From an uncultured Flavobacterium sp. (GTDB taxonomy: Bacteria; Bacteroidota; Bacteroidia; Flavobacteriales; Flavobacteriaceae): a stretch of DNA of 10,609 nucleotides. Shown here piece by piece: positions 7,156 through 10,609 of this stretch. The notes beneath the pieces are model-generated. The model worked only from the letters and a program-made list of their open reading frames with translations, did no database searches and was not told where the DNA came from. Made by a program: the position numbers and the translations under genes. Every line of letters starts with the position of its first letter. The first letter of the stretch is position 1. The stretch lies in the NCBI RefSeq assembly GCF_937967675.1, contig NZ_CALBSN010000088.1, positions 1-10,609 of the forward strand, given 5' to 3'.

Positions 7156-7407
7156 TTATTTATGGGCTGCTTCTTTCATTTTATCAGCTGCTTTATCTAA
7201 TTTTTCTGCACCTTTTTCTAAAACTTCTCCAGTTTTTGATTCTAAGGTATCAATTGCTTTGTTAATTTGAACAGAGGCAGAGTCCATTTTTTCTTCCATT
7301 TCAGCACCAACAGCTTCATTTGCTTCTTCGATTTTCTCTTTTGTTTCATCTTTGCATGAAACTGAAATTAATGCTAAAATCATTAATCCTAAAAATACCT
7401 TTCTCAT
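7156..7407 (-). CDS. Small charged, helical lipoprotein
   Basis: The protein has 83 residues. Its signal peptide has the lipobox ISVSC, with the lipidated Cys at residue 18. The mature 65 residues are dominated by Glu, Lys, Ala, Asp and Met, with hydrophobic residues at heptad-like intervals (AIDTLESKTGEVLEKGAEKL, then DKAADKMKEAA). This predicts one long amphipathic helix or coiled coil, similar in style to YtxH-like or apolipoprotein-like stress proteins. I recognise no catalytic motif and assign no function. It lies downstream of the M23 peptidase gene by 64 bases, a spacer that carries its own -7 candidate (7434-7441), and it converges on galE. The signal peptide plus a low-complexity mature part is the same plan as the lipoprotein at 585-791, but the compositions differ. 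Confidence 0.82.
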   Translation of the reverse strand: MRKVFLGLMILALISVSCKDETKEKIEEANEAVGAEMEEKMDSASVQINKAIDTLESKTGEVLEKGAEKLDKAADKMKEAAHK

Positions 7408-7433
7408 ATATAAATATTAAAAATTGCACATCT

Positions 7434-7441
7434 TAAAGGTA
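7434..7441 (-). promoter_or_regulatory. -7 candidate for the charged lipoprotein gene
   Basis: TACCTTTA on the minus strand fits TAnnTTTG except for its last base and lies 26 bases before the start codon at 7407. A TTG occurs only 12 bases upstream, too close for a standard -33 element. It is supported mainly by position. Confidence 0.35.
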
Positions 7442-7471
7442 CGAAATAAATCTCAATTTCGGAATGTATTT

Positions 7472-8149
7472 TTACATAATTTTTAATAAAAAATTAGGAT
7501 CAGGACAATTTGATTTGTAGAACAAAAGTGTTTTTTCATTGCAAACTCCAGGATAATCGCCAATTTTTCCTTCCATATCTATAATGATTTGAAAATGCAG
7601 ATGCGGAGCATAATCACCATTAATAGGTGGTAATCCTAAAGTAGATATTTGTTCTCCTTTTTTTACAATATCACCCACTTTTTTACCAATTAAACTCGCT
7701 TCGCTCAAGTGACCGTATAGCGTGTGGAATTTGATATTTTCAACTTCGTGCTCCAAAATAATAGTGGGGCCATAATCACCTAAAGCGGTATTGTTTTGAA
7801 AACTGTGAATGGTTCCATCCAAAGCAGCATGAATTGGAGCCGATTCGTTAATCCATAAATCTAAACCAATATGAATATTTCGTTCGTCAGAATTAGTGTT
7901 TTTAAAAACCGTACTTCTTTGGTATAAATTTCGAGTTTCAATGTAACCGCCAAAAGCAATTTTACCTTGATTTTTATCTAAATGGTTTTGGATGAAAATT
8001 TCATAATCTTGAGCAGTTTCTAATTTATGCTGACTCAATTCACGATTCGAAACAGATAAATTCAAGGGAACATATTCAGAGTAATCAATCTCGGGTGAAA
8101 TGACTTTGGCCGCTTCAATTGATTGGAACAAAGCAATTAGATTTTCCAT
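7472..8149 (-). CDS. M23 family metallopeptidase (LytM-like), no signal peptide
   Basis: The protein has 225 residues. The C-terminal half is an M23 zinc-peptidase domain with a complete site. His93 and Asp97 (HIGLD) and His185 (HLH) are the zinc ligands. His147 in YGHLS and His183 match the catalytic histidines of LytM. Such domains normally cleave peptide cross-bridges in peptidoglycan. Unlike typical secreted members, it starts MENLIALFQSIEAAKVISPE with no signal peptide or membrane anchor, so on sequence it would stay in the cytoplasm. The first 90 residues are not a known wall-binding module. Either the substrate is not peptidoglycan or export is unconventional. The start at 8149 is the only good one, and a -7 element sits 13 bases upstream. 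It follows the fabD terminator. The domain call is firm; the biological role is open. Confidence 0.9.
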   Translation of the reverse strand: MENLIALFQSIEAAKVISPEIDYSEYVPLNLSVSNRELSQHKLETAQDYEIFIQNHLDKNQGKIAFGGYIETRNLYQRSTVFKNTNSDERNIHIGLDLWINESAPIHAALDGTIHSFQNNTALGDYGPTIILEHEVENIKFHTLYGHLSEASLIGKKVGDIVKKGEQISTLGLPPINGDYAPHLHFQIIIDMEGKIGDYPGVCNEKTLLFYKSNCPDPNFLLKIM

Positions 8150-8162
8150 ATTTTCTTTTTCT

Positions 8163-8170
8163 CAAAAATA
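8163..8170 (-). promoter_or_regulatory. -7 element for the M23 gene, inside the fabD terminator tail
   Basis: TATTTTTG on the minus strand fits TAnnTTTG exactly. It lies 13 bases before the ATG at 8149, so the leader would be roughly 10 bases or less. It falls within the T-rich tail of the fabD terminator, so the T-run could also have produced the match by chance. No TTG is visible at -33. Confidence 0.4.
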
Positions 8171-8173
8171 AAA

Positions 8174-8204
8174 AATTCCTCACGAATAAACTTCATGAGG
8201 AATT
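8174..8204 (-). terminator. Rho-independent terminator of fabD
   Basis: Arms AATTCCTCA (8174-8182) and TGAGGAATT (8196-8204) form a perfect 9-bp stem. After one mismatch the pairing continues with GAA (8184-8186) and TTC (8192-8194) around a 5-base loop. On the minus strand it is followed by TTTTATTTTTG. It lies 22 bases after the fabD stop. Confidence 0.82.
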
Positions 8205-8226
8205 CTATTTTAAAAGTATTTTTATT

Positions 8227-9102
8227 TTATAAAGAAGCAGAAATTGTCTCGACTTCTTTATCAATTTTATTTACTAATCCTACTAATACTTTTCCTGGAC
8301 CCACTTCAGTAAAACTTGTTGCTCCATCAGCAATCATTTGTTGTACCGATTGTGTCCATCTTACAGCTCCTGTTAATTGCGAAATCAAGTTTTTCTTAAT
8401 TTCAGTTGCATCAGAAACCGCGTTTGCAGTTACGTTTTGATATACTGGGCAAGTTGGTGTAGCAAAAGTAGTTGCTTCAATAGCTGCTGCTAATGCTGAA
8501 CTTGCTGGTTCCATCATTGGAGAGTGGAAAGCACCACCAACTGGTAAAATTAAAGCACGTTTTGCACCCGCTTCTTTCATTTTTTCACAAGCTAATTCTA
8601 CCGCTTTGTATTCTCCAGAAATCACTAATTGTCCAGGGCAGTTATAATTTGCAGCAACTACAACGCCATCAATAGAAGCGCAAATATCTTCTACGATTTT
8701 ATCATCTAAGTTTAATACGGCAGCCATAGTTGAAGGAGTAATTTCACATGCTTTTTGCATGGCCATTGCTCTTTGAGAAACTAATTTTAATCCGTCTTCA
8801 AATGATAAAGCACCATTTACTACTAAAGCAGAAAATTCTCCTAAAGAATGTCCGGCAACCATATCTGGTTTTACGTCTAAAACTTTGGCTAAAATAACCG
8901 AGTGTAAGAAAACCGCTGGTTGGGTTACTTTAGTTTCTTTCAATTCTTCAGCCGTTCCTTCGAACATGATATCGGTGATTCTAAAACCTAAAATTTCGTT
9001 CGCTTTTTCGAATAATGCTGCCGCTAAAGGTGAGTTTTCATATAAATCTTTACCCATTCCTGTGAATTGAGCGCCTTGACCTGGAAATACGTATGCTTTC
9101 AT
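8227..9102 (-). CDS. fabD: Malonyl-CoA:ACP transacylase
   Basis: This enzyme moves the malonyl group from coenzyme A to acyl carrier protein, supplying the extender for type II fatty acid synthesis in the cytoplasm. It has 291 residues, slightly shorter than E. coli FabD. The oxyanion motif FPGQGAQ holds Gln9. The nucleophile is Ser86 in GHSLGE. Arg111 in SQRAMAMQ binds the malonyl carboxylate. His193 in GGAFHSPMM completes the dyad. The C-terminus has the conserved EVGPGKVLVGL. The ferredoxin-like subdomain (about 125-190) contains NYNCPGQLVISG. It is not next to other fab genes here. It appears to be a single-gene unit with its own -7 element (9146-9153) and terminator (8174-8204). Its probable leader carries three 7-base repeat units. 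Confidence 0.96.
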   Translation of the reverse strand: MKAYVFPGQGAQFTGMGKDLYENSPLAAALFEKANEILGFRITDIMFEGTAEELKETKVTQPAVFLHSVILAKVLDVKPDMVAGHSLGEFSALVVNGALSFEDGLKLVSQRAMAMQKACEITPSTMAAVLNLDDKIVEDICASIDGVVVAANYNCPGQLVISGEYKAVELACEKMKEAGAKRALILPVGGAFHSPMMEPASSALAAAIEATTFATPTCPVYQNVTANAVSDATEIKKNLISQLTGAVRWTQSVQQMIADGATSFTEVGPGKVLVGLVNKIDKEVETISASL

Positions 9103-9111
9103 AAATTTTGT

Positions 9112-9132
9112 TTCAAGTTTAAAGTTTCAAGT
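9112..9132 (-). repeat. Three 7-base units in the fabD leader
   Basis: Read on the minus strand these are ACTTGAA, ACTTTAA and ACTTGAA in exact 7-base phase, ending 9 bases before the fabD start codon. They lie downstream of the -7 motif at 9146-9153, so they would be transcribed as part of the 5' leader. The units belong to the same ACT-initial style as those at 6047-6109 and 10205-10253. Confidence 0.7.
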
Positions 9133-9145
9133 TGTTCTTGAGTGG

Positions 9146-9153
9146 CAAAAATA
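9146..9153 (-). promoter_or_regulatory. -7 element for fabD
   Basis: TATTTTTG on the minus strand fits TAnnTTTG exactly. It lies 43 bases before the fabD ATG, giving a transcription start near 9142 and a leader of about 40 bases. No TTG is at -33. That place is occupied by the palindrome at 9167-9180. Confidence 0.5.
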
Positions 9154-9162
9154 ACATTTTTA

Positions 9163-9690
9163 TTAGAATTCGATCGAATTTACGATTTCCAATAATTGAT
9201 TTTTATATTCCTGATGGATAATACCATTTACCACATCGAAATTTTCATTGAAACTTGGTAATGAAAAACTACCTTTTACAATTCCACCTTGAAACGGAAA
9301 ACGTTTTGTAGCAATCTCTAAAACCGAACTTCCACCTCGAGCACCAGGAGAAGTCGCTAATAACAACATTGGTTTTTCTTGAAAAGTTTTAGCGTTAATG
9401 CGTGATGTCCAATCTAAAATATTCTTAAAGGCTGTGGAGTAATTTCCGTTATGTTCGGCAAATGATATTATGATTAAATCAGCGCTTCCTAGTTTAGCAT
9501 AAAATTCTTGGGCTAACGGATGAATTCCATTTTCTTTCTCTTTATCAACAGAAAAAATAGGCATTTCATAATCGTTTAAATCTAAAATTTCAATTGTAAC
9601 ATTTTGAAATTGATTTGCAGTAAAAGTTGCCAATTGTTTATTGATGGATTGCTTACTTGATGAAGCTCCAAAAGCGATGATTTTTTTCAT
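9163..9690 (-). CDS. NADPH-dependent FMN reductase-like flavoprotein
   Basis: This is a flavodoxin-fold oxidoreductase of the NADPH-dependent FMN reductase family, 175 residues from the chosen start. After the first strand (MKKIIAFGAS) the phosphate-binding loop SSSKQSINKQL (10-20) holds FMN phosphate. SFAEHNGNYSTAFKNILDW (76-94) is the family's isoalloxazine-contact motif, here AEHNG instead of the more usual PEYNG. TSPGARGGSS (113-122) is the second conserved loop. It should reduce FMN, quinones or similar acceptors with NAD(P)H in the cytoplasm. I chose the ATG at 9690 over the one at 9711. It starts exactly at the conserved first strand, sits 5 bases after the stop of the preceding gene, and avoids a seven-residue overhang (MAKQIIN) overlapping that gene. 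It is last in the pirin-GNAT-membrane protein cluster. The physiological acceptor is unknown. Confidence 0.88.
   Translation of the reverse strand: MKKIIAFGASSSKQSINKQLATFTANQFQNVTIEILDLNDYEMPIFSVDKEKENGIHPLAQEFYAKLGSADLIIISFAEHNGNYSTAFKNILDWTSRINAKTFQEKPMLLLATSPGARGGSSVLEIATKRFPFQGGIVKGSFSLPSFNENFDVVNGIIHQEYKNQLLEIVNSIEF
9167..9180. promoter_or_regulatory. 14-base perfect palindrome over the fabD -33 region
   Basis: AATTCGATCGAATT is self-complementary across all 14 bases. It lies in the last codons of the FMN reductase gene and is centred about 24 bases upstream of the centre of the fabD -7 motif, so it covers the -33 position. It could be an operator or simply coding sequence. As RNA it could form a 5-bp stem with loop GATC, too weak for a terminator on its own. 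Confidence 0.3.
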
Positions 9691-9695
9691 GTTTA

Positions 9696-9908
9696 TTATT
9701 TGTTTAGCCAATTTCCCATTAGTTTTCTTAATATTGGTAATAAAACAAAAACCATTAAAGGAACTAAAATTCCTGTCATAATTAACGTTTTTATGGGTAA
9801 CGGTAATTTTTTAATTAAATCTCCAATTAAGTAGGTTAAAAGAGTTATGGCTGGATAAATGGCCAACCAAACCATGATGGCGAATTTCCATTTAGGTGGT
9901 TGTTTCAT
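9696..9908 (-). CDS. Two-helix membrane protein resembling the tail of membrane-bound ABM proteins
   Basis: The protein has 70 residues. Two hydrophobic helices are clear: about 9-32 (FAIMVWLAIYPAITLLTYLIGDL) and about 40-60 (KTLIMTGILVPLMVFVLLPIL). They are joined by a short basic/proline turn (KKLPLP), with a basic C-terminal RKLMGNWLNK. The pattern PPKWKFAIMVWLAIYP, LPLPIKTL, then VPLMVFVLLPIL resembles the C-terminal membrane hairpin found in some antibiotic-biosynthesis-monooxygenase (ABM) domain proteins. Here it stands alone, with no ABM domain before it. The start overlaps the stop of the GNAT gene (TAATG), and the FMN reductase starts 5 bases after its stop, so the three genes look translationally linked. 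It may be an inner-membrane partner of the neighbouring redox protein, but that is a guess from position. Confidence 0.78.
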   Translation of the reverse strand: MKQPPKWKFAIMVWLAIYPAITLLTYLIGDLIKKLPLPIKTLIMTGILVPLMVFVLLPILRKLMGNWLNK

Positions 9909-10192
9909 TATAATACGTCTCTAAACTCTGGTGTTTTATCAAAAACACTTTTCGCAAACGGACACAAAGGCAAGATTTTAATTCCTTTTTCTCTAGCAAA
10001 TTCTACAGCTTTGTTTACCATTTTTTTACCAAAGCCTTTTCCTTCATTTCCAGGATTCACTTCCGTGTGGTCGATGATGATTTTATCTTCACCAGCAAAA
10101 ACAAAGGTCATCACAGCCTCCTGGTTGCCTTCTACTTCAATGTAAAAAGCACCTTTGTTGTCGTTTATTCTAAGTTGCACTTCTTCTGTCAT
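9908..10192 (-). CDS. Minimal GNAT-fold acetyltransferase (COG2388/YjdJ-like)
   Basis: The protein has 94 residues, which fits the very short GNAT_acetyltr family (human GTLF3B/Arabidopsis At1g77540 type) rather than a full GNAT. HTEVNPGNEGKGFGKKMV (42-59) is the acetyl-CoA loop with GKGFG at 51-55. KILPLCPFAKSVFDKTPEF (72-90) is the conserved C-terminal block, with Cys77 in the position where this family conserves a cysteine. I chose the ATG at 10192. An in-frame ATG at 10234 would add 14 residues, most of them (FSVQSQVFS) translated from the intergenic repeat array and outside the conserved domain. The stop overlaps the next gene's start by one base. The acceptor of the acetyl group is not known for this family. 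Confidence 0.88.
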   Translation of the reverse strand: MTEEVQLRINDNKGAFYIEVEGNQEAVMTFVFAGEDKIIIDHTEVNPGNEGKGFGKKMVNKAVEFAREKGIKILPLCPFAKSVFDKTPEFRDVL

Positions 10193-10204
10193 AATTCTAT
10201 TTTT

Positions 10205-10253
10205 ACTGAATACTTGAGACTGAACACTGAACACTGAACACTAATTACTGTTC
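10205..10253. repeat. Seven-unit 7-base tandem array between pirin and GNAT genes
   Basis: On the plus strand seven units follow one another in exact 7-base phase: ACTGAAT, ACTTGAG, ACTGAAC, ACTGAAC, ACTGAAC, ACTAATT, ACTGTTC. Three central units are identical, and ACT starts every unit. The array begins 13 bases upstream of the GNAT start codon at 10192. It runs through the spacer into the stop codon (10245-10247) and last two codons of the pirin gene, so it is probably inside a transcript. On the coding strand it reads as repeats of GTTCAGT. Confidence 0.85.
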
Positions 10254-10609
10254 CATCGGAATTTCCATCACTAAAAACTTCGCATTAGAATTCGCTTTGA
10301 TTTCAATTTCATTGGTTTCCCAAATTCCAACAGCGTCTCTTCTTTCTAATTTTTCTCTATTAACTTCGATTTCACCTTCAATATTCATCACGTAGAAACC
10401 ATTTCCTTCTTTTTTCAAGTTTAATTTTTTTGAAAAACCGTTGTCAAAATCACTCAAATAAAACCAAGCATCTTGATGAATCCAAACACCGGCATCATCT
10501 GGATTTGGAGATAAGATTTGAGCGAAATCATTTTTCTCCAACGATTTGTCTAATGTAATTTGTTGGTAACGAGGTTCCACATTTCTATATTTTGGAAACA
10601 ACCAAATTT
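10245..10609 (-). CDS. Pirin family protein, C-terminal part (cut by window edge)
   Basis: The frame is open to the window edge, and its last complete codons read I-W-L-F-P-K-Y-R-N-V-E-P-R-Y. This is the well-known conserved centre of YhhW-type pirins (WxFPxxRNVxPRY), normally about half way along a protein of roughly 230-240 residues. The codon at 10599-10601 is TTG, an internal Leu and not a start. What remains is about 120 residues: the linker and the C-terminal cupin barrel (VWIHQDAWFYLSDFDNG, GNGFYVMNIEGEIEVN, RRDAVGIWETNEIEIKA, AKFLVMEIPM). The N-terminal cupin with the metal-binding histidines lies outside the window, so activity (quercetinase-type or regulatory) cannot be judged. It is upstream of the GNAT, membrane and FMN reductase genes and probably leads that operon. 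Confidence 0.92.
   Translation of the reverse strand, partial: IWLFPKYRNVEPRYQQITLDKSLEKNDFAQILSPNPDDAGVWIHQDAWFYLSDFDNGFSKKLNLKKEGNGFYVMNIEGEIEVNREKLERRDAVGIWETNEIEIKANSNAKFLVMEIPMEQ

Noticed and set aside
8195..9070. Plus-strand open frames (8195-8440, 8493-8675, 8885-9070) opposite fabD
   Set aside because: All are antisense to a complete fabD, and their translations are low-quality shadows of its codons.
9900..10145. Plus-strand open frame opposite the short GNAT gene
   Set aside because: It is antisense to a conserved domain, with no promoter and no recognisable product.
6047..10253. ACT-unit arrays as CRISPR repeats or transposon ends
   Set aside because: Units are 6-7 bases with no unique spacers, no cas genes, no transposase and no target-site duplications.
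10245..10601. Reading the pirin fragment as a complete 118-residue protein starting at 10601
   Set aside because: The codon there is TTG inside the conserved WLFPKYRNVEPRY block and the frame stays open to the window edge, so it is an internal Leu of a truncated pirin.

Overview
The window looks like chromosomal DNA from a member of the Bacteroidota, most likely Flavobacterium or a close relative in the Flavobacteriaceae. The DNA is AT-rich. Several start regions carry the Bacteroidota -7 promoter motif TAnnTTTG, and Shine-Dalgarno sequences are weak or absent. There are two small lipoproteins with SC-type lipoboxes, and the gene content fits: an S46 dipeptidyl-peptidase, KDO transferase, FabD and pirin. 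I see no tRNA, rRNA, insertion sequence, phage gene or CRISPR array.

Layout. Bases 1-168 hold no gene I can assign. A DUF1508/YegP-like gene (169-531, +) converges on a small Ala/Pro-rich lipoprotein gene (585-791, -) across a bidirectional terminator. Next comes a tight minus-strand operon transcribed as KDO transferase waaA (4821-3568), GNAT acetyltransferase (3568-3119), then an S46 peptidase predicted to be DPP11-type (3109-956). Diverging from waaA on the plus strand are a DegT/DnrJ/EryC1/StrS sugar aminotransferase (4918-6045) and galE (6111-7124). galE converges on a second small lipoprotein gene (7407-7156, -) across another bidirectional terminator. Upstream on the minus strand lie an M23 peptidase without a signal peptide (8149-7472) and fabD (9102-8227). 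At the right edge a minus-strand cluster reads pirin (partial, from beyond 10609 to 10245), a very short GNAT protein (10192-9908), a two-helix membrane protein (9908-9696) and an NADPH-dependent FMN reductase-like protein (9690-9163).

How the genes fit together. waaA, the DegT aminotransferase and galE all serve the cell envelope: KDO addition to lipid A, amino-sugar nucleotide synthesis and UDP-hexose epimerisation. FabD supplies malonyl-ACP for fatty acids. The S46 peptidase is a periplasmic peptide-catabolism enzyme that shares an operon with waaA. The right-hand cluster is redox or stress flavoured.

The most unusual signal is in the spacers rather than the genes. Three intergenic stretches (6047-6109, 9112-9132, 10205-10253), each just upstream of a start codon, are built from short units beginning ACT in a 7-base (sometimes 6-base) rhythm. 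One is a run of seven units that enters the end of the pirin gene, and one is a head-to-head, hairpin-capable pair of arrays. Otherwise the region is mostly core metabolism, and I do not see a new multi-gene defence or mobile system.
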